DNA of 64,000 bases from assembly GCF_030247195.1 (NCBI RefSeq), contig NC_080671.1:299060917-299124916 (forward strand). Direction: 5' to 3'. A program made the position numbers and the translations under genes. The DNA comes from Topomyia yanbarensis (Eukaryota; Arthropoda; Insecta; Diptera; Culicidae). How positions within the stretch are numbered: the first letter of the stretch is position 1; every line of letters begins with the position of its first letter. The notes under the pieces were generated by a model that saw nothing but the letters and a program-made list of their open reading frames with translations, ran no database searches and was not told the DNA's origin. Positions 21,776-33,819 of this stretch are shown piece by piece.

Positions 21776-22323
21776 CAAGCTTGCATACAATAAACCTTTC
21801 ATTTCGAGATGCGTAATGCCACCCCCCGGTCAGCGTGGCAAGCAGAAAGTTAGCAAAAGTTTAGCAAAGCAAAATTGATACTGGCAGAATTTCTGCGAGC
21901 ATTTTGCGCGATTTGTGCGAGAATTCTGGCAACGAATTCGCTCAAATGCAACAACCGTTTCTGACAGAAGCGGTTAAACCAACCAATGCTGCTCACTTTT
22001 ATCCAGAATCCAGTCAGAAATGTACTGCCAAGATCTCTGCACGCTTCCTGCCACATCTTTGTCAGATGTTTTGCTCGATTCGTGCTAAATTCTACCAGGT
22101 AGGAATTGCCAGGATCTTTGCACAGTTTATGTCCGAGTTATGCCAGGGTTTAGCTCGGTTCCTGTCAAAATTTGCCAGAAAACGCGAGCGAAACCGAGTT
22201 CGCCCTAGCTCAACTAACCCGACAAGATACGCGCAGAAATCTGACAGGGCTGCCAAACCAAGACTTACAGAAATCTAGCAGAGCGGTCTCTGCCAGAAAA
22301 TTTTCTCACTGGGCCTGTATCCA
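21776..22323. other. Gene-free stretch with TTCTGCCAG-type words
   Basis: The plus-strand frame at 21904-22278 (124 residues) is rich in FCQ/ARFL words that come from repeated CTGCCAG/CTGGCA motifs in the DNA. It is likely a dispersed repeat, not a gene. Confidence 0.4.
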
Positions 22324-22491
22324 CCCAGTAAAGTTCAGCCGGAAATGAACTGGAATTCTAGCTGGTTCCAGTTCGTATACGGGCTCCAGTGACACAACCG
22401 ATTCTAACTAGAATCGGTTGTGTCACTGGAGCCGGAATACGAACTAGAACCAGCCAGAGTTCCGGTTCATTTCCGGCTGAGCTTAACTGGG
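22324..22491. mobile_element. Palindromic MITE, 168 bp
   Basis: The element reads CCCAGT...ACTGGG and its two halves are near-perfect inverse complements meeting at about 22409 (GATTCTAACTAGAATC). Diverged half-copies occur near 20740-20825 and 3014-3060. Confidence 0.85.
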
Positions 22492-22507
22492 CAATAGCTA
22501 GGGATTC

Positions 22508-23435
22508 ACGCAGAAAAAAATAGTAAAAATAAATAAATTTTGGTTTTAAATAACAATTTTCCCGTTTGATATAGTGACAAACAAGATTCAGGTTTGATTC
22601 AATCAATACTGTTGGTTGAAATTACCAACTAATTCATTTGTTGGCTTTTCAGTAGTTTCAACAAATATTTCGTTTGAAACAACAAAATCATCTTAAGTTT
22701 AACCACAGAGAACAGACGTCCATCTTCAGCATTCAACTTGTGTAAAATCTCTAACGGTTTCGAAGGTAGTTGGGATATCCAAACCAGGTGCGCTACTGTC
22801 GTCATGTTTTTTGTGGCTGAGTTCGACAGAATTGACAAAGGTTATTCCTCTACACAGTCAAACAATCCGGAACCGGTTCGGACTTCCAGCATGAATTCCA
22901 GCTCAAATGCATCAACCGATAGAGTCGCAATCGGTTGTTTGCTTTGAGCAAGATTCCATACTGAATCCATTGAGGATTTCGAATCGGTTCAGGAATGGAT
23001 TTGACGGATAGTTGGGATAGGTTGGTGTGGCGGCGCTAGTTTTTATCGTATATTATTTCAAATGTTTACACACGATTTTTTAAAAATATTTTTGTTCGAT
23101 CATGGATGTCTGTTCTCTGTGGTTCAACCGAACAAACAAGTTTGAAGGAACAAAAACAAATATTTTGTATCAACCAAAAGAGAGAACAACTCAAATTTAG
23201 TTGAAATTAAACAAAGATTCTGTTGGTTTTTAACAAAGGGATCAGTTAGATCTAACAAATTTTATTTTGATTCAACAATGTTTCTATTTAAAATGTAAAT
23301 AGAAGTATTTGTTGAACTAAACCAAATACATGCTTTTGAAAAACGCCCATTTCAGTTTGAAACAGTCATTCGCCACGTTTTAGATTCAACAAAAAGTTTT
23401 GTTGATTCAAAAAGGCCTGATTCTTCTGCGTGTTA
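22508..23435. mobile_element. Candidate element bounded by ACGCAGAA/TTCTGCGT, host of a nested MITE
   Basis: CACGCAGAA near 22508 and TTCTGCGTG near 23425 are inverted. The interior has many GTTGAAAC/AACAAAT words in both orientations. The 417-bp MITE at 22704-23121 sits in its middle. No coding capacity. Confidence 0.4.
22704..23121 (+). mobile_element. 417-bp MITE, diverged copy
   Basis: Flanks GTTTAAC and GTTCAAC agree in six of seven bases. This copy has more substitutions than most, so it is probably one of the older ones. Confidence 0.9.
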
Positions 23436-25662
23436 CTAGTCTGTATACACTGAGAAACAAAAATATGCATAGTTAGCATTCTTTCTATTCCCGTCTTTTT
23501 TCTTCTGCTGTGATTTTTATGCATTTTCATGCATATACTTTTAGTAAGCATTCAATGAGTGGATAGACCGAATATGTCCAAAGCATAAAATTTACAGCAG
23601 AAGAAACGAGAGCCGATAGAAAAGTATGCTATCGATGCATAAATAAAATTCTGCGTGTACAATATAGAGTCCCGTACAGAGGAATGCGCATCACTGCGTG
23701 GAATACAGACTATTTATTGTTTTCTGGCAACCGGAATATTTGCTGTAACTTTGAGTAGCTTTGATCGAATTACAAAATAAATTCGTGCTGAATGAAAAAT
23801 TAAGCAACTTTATCGTGGCAAACGGAACATCCTAGCGAAAACCATTTCACACATTATTTCATCTAATTTATTAAATGCTATTTAATCAATGAATAATGTG
23901 TTTGAATTTATTTAAAGAATTGAAGCCAAAGCGGAACTTAGGTTATTTTAAGCGGGGTTTTCTCGGATGAACTTGACAATCAAATAGAACAGTAACGAAA
24001 CAATGTCATTGTGACAGAACAATGAAAACCTTTTACAGTGAAGTCCAATGTTATACCAACGACACGACTAGACACTTGCATTCTAAAAGTGTATCGCAAA
24101 TACGACTACCCCTCAGTGACTCAGGTAACTGGTAATGTCAAATATGACATTTTGATAGTAAATTAATAAAACCAGCAACACTTAATAATCTTTTATTTAT
24201 TTCATATAACTTATTGGTTGGATACCGTTGCAATCCATGGTTACGCAGAAAAAAAAAACAAGTTTATTACAAAACAACTCGTTAGCTTTTCAAAAGTCGT
24301 TTAGTAATAATCCGTCACTATTTTAGAAATTACCGAAGAAATTAGCTACAAGCAGTTTTGTGACCGTGAACTTATTACCACACCTTCTAAAAAGTGTCTA
24401 ACAATAGCACCCCCGTCATAATATTTGACTCCGAAATGGAGGACAACAAATAAATCAACGGCAGCAAAATTTAACTAATTTCAAGGAAATCAAAATATAC
24501 AATTACACAAGATGAAGTTGGTATCACATCTCCTACGACATCCATATCGGATGTGTCTATGCAGAGTGACTCGGTCGAGATTGGTCCGTCGAACAGTACC
24601 AGGCCAGGATAGTGAAAAGATTACCGTCATATTTTCGAAGGTTGGATCGCTTACGCATAGGTTACGTTTTTACCAGATCGATTCATTTTTACAGTATATT
24701 ATACAGACTATTGCGCTGAACTAAAAAGCTCAAATCGAGTTAGAAAACGAGTAACACTGCAAAGAAATCACTAAAGGGTTTAGTATTCCGGCAGATATCG
24801 TTTCATGTAAGTAAATTCCGACATTTAAAATACTCTCGTCAAAACCCAATTACAAACATCTCAATTTAGGTGAAGCAAATCGAATATATATCGACATTCG
24901 AATGAGAAAACCGGTACTGATCAGACTGCGTTTAATACGTAAATTTATCAGACGAACGAACTGGCAGCCAAATAGTTTCCTGGCTTGACTAAGTATGAAA
25001 TAAAATAAATTAAGATAAATAGGATCAAATTATTATAATCTGCTCTATATTATTACACTACAATATGTCAATAAAATATGAAGAAAGATCTAGTTTTCGT
25101 TATAGAATATTTATCAGTGAATAAATCGTTTGTTTCGCTGTACAATATTCTTCATAAGCTCAACACCAAAATATAAAATGACACGGTTTCGGGGGGTCTT
25201 GGTATTCATCTGCCTGAAACGGGTAAAATTGATGAGTCGCTTGATGTCCTGCATGGTGGCTTCGCGACAGTACAATTGATTTAAAAAAAATACACTGTTT
25301 TCGGAAATCCGATTCCTTCCAATCGATCGACCAATTTTTACCTGGTGTGGCCCAAGCAAGTGATCGATACTGTGAACGAAAAGATGAAGCATTAATAGTC
25401 AGAATTTCTGTCAGGAAACAATTGGAAAAGCCTTAGTTTTATCACCCTCTTGATTCTCTTCGTTCTTAACAACTGAGGGAGCCTTATACGGACGTTAACT
25501 TCCACGACAGATGAAAACCGCTATCCGTCAATCCTGGCAGTCCTTTGTTGATATTGTTTGTAATACTCGCACGACCTTTTGCGCAGCGCCGAAAACGGTG
25601 ATGTCTAGTGTTTCCTTGACGGTCGACTGCATGCTGTTAACAGCTGAAATTTAAAATGAACA
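23436..25662. other. Gene-free stretch
   Basis: A minus-strand frame at 25114-25392 (ending ELMKNIVQRNKRFIH) and a patch near 25560-25645 (MQSTVKETLDITVFG) have some coding character but cannot be joined into a gene or assigned to a family. Around 24030-24400 the sequence is AT-rich without features. Confidence 0.3.
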
Positions 25663-25669
25663 GTAAAAC

Positions 25670-25839
25670 CACAGAGAACAGACGTCCATCTTCAGCATTC
25701 AACTTATGTAAAAATCCCTAACGTTTTCGATATGGTAGTTAAGTTATCTGCACCAATGTAGCGGCGCTAGTGCTTTAATGTATATTCATTCAAAAGTTTA
25801 TTAACATATTTGTTCGATAATGGATGTCTGTTCTCTGTG
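25670..25839 (+). mobile_element. 417-bp MITE, internally deleted (170 bp)
   Basis: Both ends are present and the flanks are a perfect GTAAAAC duplication (25663-25669 and 25840-25846), but about 247 bp of interior are missing. It is therefore an internal-deletion derivative. Confidence 0.92.
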
Positions 25840-25846
25840 GTAAAAC

Positions 25847-27306
25847 CTTCATACATTTGTCCTTCGAGCGCAGCTGCCACAAGCAATACCGCCGTCTTTG
25901 TCGGTCCATTCTCATGTAATTTCGCTTCCTGTTTCGATCTAGAATCTCAAATGATACCGGCACCTCTGCTGTCTTCCTCAAAATACATATTTCATTTCCA
26001 TACATTGAAAACCTAACACATGGCTAGAAAGTTCCACATGATTCTAGGGTGAAATATTAGCCGCAAGTTAGCCTCGATTCTGACATTTTCGCGAAAGACC
26101 ACTTCCGACTTCATTGTTGCGTACTTCTTAGTCAAATTAAAGAAATCTCCGCTCAAAAGAACAAACGACGGCTCCAAAATCAATTTTCTTTAATTAATCA
26201 GTGTATGTAATTATTTCATGGTTACGTTTATCCTTTAGCAGATTTTTTTCTGATGGCATTAATATATCGGTAAACCTGGGCTTGCATAGAGGCTTATGTA
26301 AAACGCAATTCTTGGTATTCCTAGTAGCGCAGTCTAAGCCGCTGCGGGATTAGCATGTTTGCACTCATTCTTAGCTATTTTACGTGCTTCTTCTACGAGT
26401 TGGATTGCCGTTCCATGCTAAGTTTCGGGCCGGTAGGTTCAGCCGTCTAGGTCCTCCAATCTATCGTCCAGTTTTGGTGTCTCTATTCCTTGCTGACATT
26501 TAATGTTTGATGCACGCTATTCATTCATATCTATTCAACTTGACTAACCATTTCCACCACGCTCTCTCAGTAGTCTAACGTACTTTCCACGAGAGAATAC
26601 GACAATTGTGCAAAACAATTAGACTAAACTCCTTATATGTCTCGCTCTGCGCTGACTCGTTATCATGCTGCGAATAGTTGACAATTATTTTTGAAAATTA
26701 ATATAACCTGTGTGTATGTCCAGATAGTCACGGACGATCCGGGGCAAACTTTTCACTAATCTCGTCTACCAGGACACGTCGAACTTGCTGCTCCACCAGG
26801 CAAAATTATTCGGTGATAGTGCCAACTTGGCCTTTGATAAATCTATCAAAACTAGCTGCGCCGAAACCTGGAAATGTTTTCAAATTACCCCAGAAATATA
26901 GAATAATAGACAGAACTTACGAATCCGTTACTGGATATTTTTTTTCTTATTTACTATGCTGTAAACATTGTTGCTTACAGCAACAGAATCTGAATACCAA
27001 ATAAACAAAGAAGAGTTGCTGGAGAAATTATTTTTTGGTTTGCATCGGGGGGCTACTCAATATAGTGGTAACTGGCGGAAAATGTTTTGAACACTTTTTC
27101 TTAGAGATGTTGCACTAAGTTTCATGTCGTGTCGTTGATTATATTGTATCATTTCAATAACATAAATATCGACAAGCGGCTCGGCGACGAAACTTTTTGT
27201 AGAATGTCTCTGGAAAAACACGATTTGCGGTATCACTGTCATTCAAAAACTACTTAATCGATTTATTTCAACCTTTACATACATATTCTTTGTGCAAGAT
27301 ACCTTA
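25847..27306. other. Stretch without a callable gene
   Basis: Short minus-strand patches (about 25850-25960 with GPTKTAVLLVAAALEG, 26770-26850 and 27057-27242) show coding-like composition with stops between them. They may be relics of one or more host genes. I could not identify any. Confidence 0.3.
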
Positions 27307-27313
27307 CCTCTAC

Positions 27314-27442
27314 CACAGAGAACAGACGTCCATCTTCAGCATTAGACTTGTGTAAAATCTCTAACGGTTTCAAAGGTAGTTTGGATATCTAAACCAGGTG
27401 CGCTACTGTCGTCATGTTTTTTGTGGCTGAGTTCGACAGAAT
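27314..27442 (+). mobile_element. 417-bp MITE, left part, split by a 4.8-kb insertion
   Basis: The first 129 bp end at CGACAGAAT. The remainder resumes at 32232. The outer flanks of the two parts are identical heptamers CCTCTAC (27307-27313 and 32671-32677), which shows that they are one copy. Confidence 0.93.
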
Positions 27443-28889
27443 AGACCTTTCTCGTCAAAAAAATTTATATGCTAGAATGCTTCCTTTTTTATCCCCGATT
27501 CGTTACTGCATATTGCCGCGATGATTTGGTACCTCTAACTATTCAAAAAATCAAAAATAGTGCGAACTGCTCATTTAACCCCATATTCTGAATACCTATC
27601 TTGCCTTATTTCCCCGTATTTTTACACCATTTGGATGAATTTCCTGTGGGGAATAGTAAAAGGATGCCAAATCTGCATATATATTAGTAAATCTGCAGAT
27701 TTTGCTATTTCGCTGCAGATCTTTTGCAGATTAGAAATATTTTGCAGAACAAAGCCTGTGCCAGCTAATTTTAAGCAGCCTTCAACATTTTTGATCATTT
27801 AAACTATCAACACACTACATTTCTATGTAAAATTTATTGAAGATTTTTGTGTCAATCTGCAGACTTTTATATTTTTACTGTTGGCTATTGCTTAATAGAC
27901 CTGGCATCACTGATGCTAAAATAATTCATTCATATACCTGTCAAAAACATTATTTTTCGCTTGAGTGAATACTTTCGATGCTCTTTGAAAGAAAATCAAC
28001 ATACTTTACACTTGTCCGTTGCTTCGATAGCGCACTAGTATGGATTCACGGAGATATATTGAGTTCTGAGCAACAATTTCAATCACTTCCGACCGGGAAT
28101 ACCATCGGTGAACGGATCTTTTTATTTCTATTAGTTTCCCTCTGATAAGCCAAACGTATACGCTACGAATGTCCTTAAGTTTAATTTACAGTACGAGAAA
28201 TGGGTCGCGGGATTTGATCAGGGAAAATTTCCCGTCGAGATCTCTCCAAACTGTCAAACTATAACTCTGCTCCTTCTTAAAAATACAAACAAAATCAAAC
28301 TTGCGGCAAATTGCAAACCCTATAAAAATACTATTTTCCCCGTCGGAAACAATTTGTGTTGAAATTGTTCCCGGCCGGATTTCTTTGTGGAGAGTTTTAA
28401 AATCCCGTGATGTTTCCCGCGGTTGGGTTTACACTTCAGGAAAACTCATTTTAATGAGACTCATTTCCCGTCATGGGATTTTAAATCCCGAGCTGCATTT
28501 AAAATACACAGCGACCCAAATCCCGTCACACGTTTTAATAACTGTAAACTAGCCTTTAGTCGTTGCCGATCAACCGGAAAGTTAACCTTTGCGTTATCGA
28601 TTATCCTCGGTTCCAAACAGTGCGCATCACTTTTTATCGATTCAAAGGTAAATAAAATGTAAAATATTATACTTGAATGTTACCTACCCTGCTAAATCAC
28701 TGAAGAATTGGTCGGAAAAATATTTTTTGAGAGAAAAGTGTGTTTATTGTTCGGACACTTCTTAGCACCGGTGTTAAGAAGCAGAAAATTTGGACGTTTT
28801 AGTATGTGATGATCGCTTTGTTTATTTATTTACCTTGCATGAACGATTTTTCATGGTAGTCAAGTATTAGCAATAAGTAAATAGATTTT

Positions 28890-29487
28890 TTTGTCGAGGT
28901 GGACGTCCGCTTCACCGGACCACTGCCGACGCTAAACTCCGATGTCGAGGTGAAACCGCCGCCTCGGTGCGCCATTGGATCCAGGTTGAAGCTCACGAAG
29001 GGTGGCGTAAACGGCGATCTGATTACGTTCTGCGTGTGTGAAAGTCGCGGTCCATTGCTGATTTTATTCGACCGATGCCCATTATGGTGGTATGTTACCC
29101 TGAAAAACTCCTCAAACGGTTAGCCACCGAAGAACTTCCTAAACACCTCCTTTGGGTTGCGGAACGTTAACGGGAATCCGTCAAAGATATCAAACTCGTC
29201 GTTGATACCACCGCCATTGTACCACCAGTGCCGTGTGTTATGGTGGTACCACTCGGAACCGTTGGCCATCAGACCCTCCTTGCCGTACTGGTCATAGCTG
29301 CGACGTTTTTTTCATCTGATAGCGCCTCATATGCTTCGGGGATCTCCTTAAATCGCCGATTCAATTCTGCTGAATTGTTTGGATTTTTATCTGAGTGCCA
29401 TTGTAGCGCTAGTTTTTTGTTTTCCTTTTTGATTTCCACATCGGTGGCGGTTCAGGTCACATCCGGCAGTTTGTAATAGTCTACCAT
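28890..29487 (-). pseudogene. DNAJB6/mrj-like chaperone pseudogene
   Basis: The minus strand from ATG 29487 reads MVDYYK, a stop at codon 12, then [20 protein letters not shown] and [18 protein letters not shown]. This is a J domain whose HPD tripeptide, needed to stimulate Hsp70, has become HSD. After LSDEK the frame shifts by one. The next part reads [13 protein letters not shown] and FDIFDGFP...FRKFFGG followed by a stop. The Gly/Phe-rich and Ser-rich C-terminal part (GPRLSHTQ, GGGFTSTSEF) continues to about 28890. No intron interrupts the J domain and its tail, which fits a retrocopy. Functional DNAJB6-type proteins are cytosolic/nuclear Hsp40 co-chaperones. This copy has at least two stops and one frameshift. 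Confidence 0.85.
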
Positions 29488-29770
29488 TGTTAACCGATAT
29501 TCGTTATAACTTAAGGCACTCTACTTCACTTTAGGATACGCAAAACCGCTGCGAGATTTCGACTTCCTGGTTGCTGCTGATAACCTATCAGTCTCTCTCT
29601 CGACTGATGACTACAATTTCGGTTGACTAAATTCCGCTATGAAAATTTTGAGGAATTACGCTGCGTTCTGTATATTGCTTCTCTGTATGTGATGATGTAT
29701 GATACTTCGCTTCGGCTGCCAGCTCTTATTCTTTGGATAATTTTGCTATGTATCTTATTCTGCGGGACTG

Positions 29771-30179
29771 TTACTTATACCTGAGCGCCTCGTTGAAACC
29801 TTCGCGCTGGGTCAAATCGGCCTGTCCTTAGGCACAGGAGCAGAACCGTTTTATCTCCCTCGAGCATGGTCTTATCGGAGTGTTAGCCTCGTCACAATTG
29901 CGTATTGCAGAATCGAAGACAGGCTGCTACTGGAACTGCCTCCTTCGAATCGGAACCGCTGAATATTCCGCCGAGGGCATGTCCAACGTTGTGACCGACG
30001 GCAAAACCGATTGCAACACCACCGGCCGTGGCTGACGTTTTAGCCTTTAATCCAAGTCTCTGGTTGGTGGTTGCCATTGAGGTACCGACGGCCGAGTGCG
30101 GTGCAGGCTGGACCATCGCCGGACGGGGCGAAACAGCTGCAACTGGTGCGGACCTAGAATGGGGTGTAAAGGTCATCAA
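29771..30179 (-). pseudogene. CHCHD2/CHCHD10-like mitochondrial protein pseudogene
   Basis: The minus strand reads SRSAPVAAVSPRPAMVQPAP, then the hydrophobic glycine-rich block TAGGVAIGFAVGHNVGHALG and FSGSDSKEA, in the order found in CHCHD2/CHCHD10 proteins. Past about 29915 the frame is shifted. The C-terminal CHCH region is readable as REIKRFCSCA, a stop, GQADLTQREGFNEALRYK and a terminal stop at 29771. Of the four paired cysteines of a working CX9C fold, the two in the last helix are lost (the CEGFNEALRQC type has become REGFNEALRYK). It is therefore not functional. It lies 284 bp upstream of, and in the same direction as, the DNAJB6 pseudogene. Confidence 0.85.
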
Positions 30180-32231
30180 TTACCATATATTATCAAAATG
30201 CTTTGTAACTAACCTTGTAATTCAGCAACAAAACAAACCAAATTAAATTGATCGCAACAACAGGTTACCGTGTACAATAGTTGACAATAAATTAGCAAAT
30301 TAACAACGAAAACATAAACTGAATTCTACCCAAACAATTGAAAAAGGCCTAACTGCCAAACGTAAACATAGACAAAAGAAGTTTTGGTCAAATTCGTTAT
30401 GATCCTATTTAAAAAGCTGTTACTGTTTTATTTCGTTTGATTGCAAAAAATTCTTTTAAGGTCTGATATTACACTAAAAGTTATAAAAGTTAATCTGATT
30501 TGATGACCATATTGAACTTTATAAAATCAGATTGGCTCTGTATGTAAATTATGGAAAAGTTAGGCCTAAAGCAGTTGTAGTTTCGATTAATGGGGGAGTC
30601 TGTTGTAGTGAGTAAAAAAATCGGTGGCCACGCTGAACTTGTTTTGTTTTAAACAGCCATGCATTCCTCGCGCGTATTTGCTGCAATTTCAATCAATCGA
30701 CAATTTAACAGGGGTTTGTTTCGAAACCGCATTTTTCAAATTGGCAGACACGATGACTCATAAACTATTCAGCGGATTGACATCATATTTTAATGTGAAT
30801 GCATAATATGTGTAGCAAGTCGATGAACCACGGAAAACTGAATAAAAAAAGTTTTCTCCACATTATTTTGAAAAAAAAGTGAGCGATTGTTACATTAATA
30901 TATAATCTATTTCAGTTTTTATGATGTCATTTTCCGAAATTCAAACTATTTTCTTTTTGTTTTTTTTTTTTTTGTTCATCGAAGAACTACAAGTCGAAAC
31001 TTTATAAATCTTACTAAATTTCCTGTTCCAGACAATTTTATGGAGAGTTATCATGTCCGCCGTGGCGCTCCGCGTGGAAATAGTTTGACATCTACTCTTG
31101 GAAACTCGTATGTGTAACTCTGCGTGACTGAAAAATACTTTTTTTATACATTACACAAGAGGTCCATTGTTGCCTTGCCTTCAAAATCGTAAAACAAAAT
31201 TACCTTCGGTTTGAGCACTTTACATCACCCCTTAATTCATTGAGTAGGTATCCCTAATAAACATCTTATGATTCAAGAGCCTAACGACCTATTCAGGGTA
31301 TCATCCAAACAATAATCATTGCACTATATGGGTTAAAGTTCGTGTATTATATTTTTTTATTAGGGATTCCACTGCTTTTATTTTTTTTTGTAATCAGTTA
31401 TAATAATCCTTTATAATCATTTTATAATAAATGTATTGCTAGTTAGTACTTTTATATGAGCCAGGCCCTTTTATAAAGTGTGATAGAATCGTTATCAAAA
31501 CTCTTCATAATCCATTGTTGCGTTATGTACATGATCGGATAGATAGTTTTTAATTGAGACGGGACATGCGGATATGAAAAAATCTAACGTCAAATGCAGC
31601 TAAGGGGAACTGTGAAATGCAGCCAATGCGAGACAAAACATAAAATGAACAAAAAATTAAGAAGACAACATCTATTTGCAGGTTCTGTCCCTGGATTCAA
31701 TGGAGAACATAAAAATTCGATTTGTATGCATTTGGCAGTAGGCCTTTTTCAAATGTTTGGCTAGAAATTGCTTACTTCAACGAATCATGTGTAAGAAGTA
31801 AGCTGAGCTGAGTTTTTCATACTATGATCGAATTAAAAAAAAATCCAAGACCATGTAAACAAGCTCTCCGAACTGTCAAAAAAGTGAGGTTAAACATTTT
31901 CATGCAATGTTCTACAGCGAGAGGTTCACTTTAGTTTGTTTACATTATAAATGAATTTTGTACCGCAACTCACCACTTCATTTACCGCGTTGCCAAGAAC
32001 TCAAACAAAAATATACAAAACAGTGCTGCCCAAACACACATTTTGAGTCCCACCATTCTTGCAAAGGTGAAAAAAATATTCAACATTCTTGCATTTTTTC
32101 AAATTTAAAAAAATCATCAAAAAATCACGATAGCTCCTAAATGTCTCATTTTAGCGGAAATATTATTAAAAATGTGCAATCTTTCGATTAAAAATAAGAA
32201 AAAATGGGATTAGGTCGGACGAGAAAGGTCT

Positions 32232-32670
32232 ATTGACAGCGGTTATTCATCTACCCAGTCAAACTAGTCCGGAACCGATTCGGACTTCCAGCATAACCCA
32301 CTGAGACGTCCAAAAATTTGTTTCAAAATTGTTCAACACGGGTCCAACGATGGACGTTCGTTGAACGGTTATTTGGACGTTGACCAAATTGGTCCAACGA
32401 ACGTCCGTCATTGGACGATTTTGAAACCAACCGTTCTTAGAGGGAATTTCCAGCTCAAATGCGTCAACCGATAGAGTCGGAATCGGTTGTTTTCTTTGAG
32501 CTAGATTCCACGCTGAATCCATCCAGGATTTCGAACCGGTTCCGGAATCGATTTGACGGATAGTTGGGATAGATTGGTGTGACTGCGCTAGTGTTTATCG
32601 TATATTAATTCAAATGTTTACACACGTTTTTGAAATATTTTTGTTCGATCATGGATGTCTGTTCTCTGTG
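32232..32670 (+). mobile_element. 417-bp MITE, right part, with a further nested MITE
   Basis: This continues the copy begun at 27314. It is itself interrupted at 32297-32444 by the 148-bp MITE. With both insertions removed, the two parts form one ordinary copy of the subfamily with GCATTAGACTTG. Confidence 0.92.
32297..32444 (-). mobile_element. 148-bp MITE nested in the 417-bp MITE
   Basis: It begins CCCACTGAGACGTCC and ends CCGTTCTTAGAGGG, the reverse of the tandem pair at 12672-12969. It splits GCATAATTTCC of the host MITE and leaves AA on both sides. Confidence 0.9.
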
Positions 32671-32906
32671 CCTCTACGTTGAATTTTCGAGATAATTTTT
32701 CAATTTAGACAGTTTTGTAATCATTTGAAATAAAAATTGCCATTTTCCACAAAAAATTGTTTCGTTTTCAAGATTGGTTTCTCCCTTGAAATTACAACTA
32801 TTATTAAATTTAAATTAGTTATGAGTTGATATTTTATTCCGTGTAAGACAAACAGAGCTCATGTGTTAATCGTGTTCGTTTATTTTAGAGTGATTCATAA
32901 GCATAG

Positions 32907-33323
32907 CACAGAGAACAGACATCCATGATCGATCAAAAATATTTAAAAAACGTGTGTAAACAATTGAATTAATATACGAAAAACACTAGCGCCGCCACAC
33001 CAACCTATCCCAACTATCCGTCAAATCGATTCCGGAACCGGTTCGAAATCCTGGATGGATTCAGCATGGAATCTAGCTCAAAGAAAATAACCGATTCCGA
33101 CTCTATCGGTTGACGCATTTGAGCTGGAATTCATGCTGGAAGTCCGAATCGCTTCCGGACAAGTTTGACTGGGTATAGGAATAACCGCTGTCAATTCTGT
33201 CGCACTCAGCCACAAAAAAACATGACGACAGTAGCGCACCTGGTTTAGATATCCAAACTACCTTCGAAACCGTTAGAGATTTTACACAAGTTGAATGCTG
33301 AAGTTGGACGTCTGTTCTCTGTG
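32907..33323 (-). mobile_element. 417-bp MITE with intact 7-bp target duplication
   Basis: Flanked by AGCATAG on both sides (32900-32906 and 33324-33330). This is the last copy of the family in the window. None was seen in the 30 kb that follow. Confidence 0.93.
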
Positions 33324-33330
33324 AGCATAG

Positions 33331-33819
33331 CAAACTCATTCAGTTCTTTTTGGTTCTCGTTGAGTTTTTAATAAATTGTTTCTCCTTCAGTGATTCGCAG
33401 TTCTTTAAAAAAGAATCGCGGTTCATTCACTCTTTTTGAAGAGTCGATTCTTTTAATTGATTCGCGGTTCACTCGCCCATCTCTACTGTGTGTATGCGGC
33501 AGAAACGAATCGCCGGCGCAACAAGGTTCGAATTGATTCAAAGGATTCTCGTCCCGTATCCCAAAACATAGTTATTAGCAAACTGTCCTTATTAGAACGA
33601 ATATATAATGGAAAAAAATTATTTTTGCATTTAAGGGTTAATAATGCTGCATTTTCAATGTATCTGCGGTCGTGTCTTGTACACAACCCTTTAATTTTTT
33701 TTTAATTTTATTTAACAAATCATTTTTTTCCACGCATTTAACATTTATTGCTAATTTACTGCGTCATTTATTGTTGGAAAATGAAATTAATTATTACTTG
33801 AACTTTTAGTGTAAATTTA
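33331..33819. other. Gene-free stretch with a GATTCGCGGTTCACTC repeat
   Basis: GATTCGCAG/GATTCGCGGTTCACTC words at 33395-33490, ending CCCATCTCTACTG, look like one terminus of a hAT-type element. The other end was not found. The open frames at 33457-33705 lie on both strands and are not convincing. Confidence 0.35.

Larger units (their letters stand above)
27443..32231. mobile_element. 4.79-kb insertion with 14-bp inverted ends carrying two pseudogenes
   Basis: It begins AGACCTTTCTCGTC and ends GACGAGAAAGGTCT, exact inverse complements, and interrupts the MITE at CGACAGAAT/ATTGACAGC, giving an apparent AT duplication. No transposase or reverse transcriptase frame is visible. The interior holds a DNAJB6-like and a CHCHD2-like pseudogene, both on the minus strand. 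AT-rich sequence without features fills 27500-28100 and 30250-32200, and a block with GGGATTT/AAATCCC words lies at 28160-28560. It may be a non-autonomous DNA element that captured host sequence, or an insertion into which retrocopies later landed. Confidence 0.75.

Noticed and set aside
25114..27242. A possible multi-exon host gene on the minus strand
   Set aside because: Several short coding-like patches exist, but stops separate them, no consistent splice chain could be built and no family was recognised.
768..33339. Recurring 60-90-residue frames with TCVKSLTVSKVVWISKPGAL
   Set aside because: They are the translation of the 417-bp MITE in one frame and appear wherever a copy occurs.
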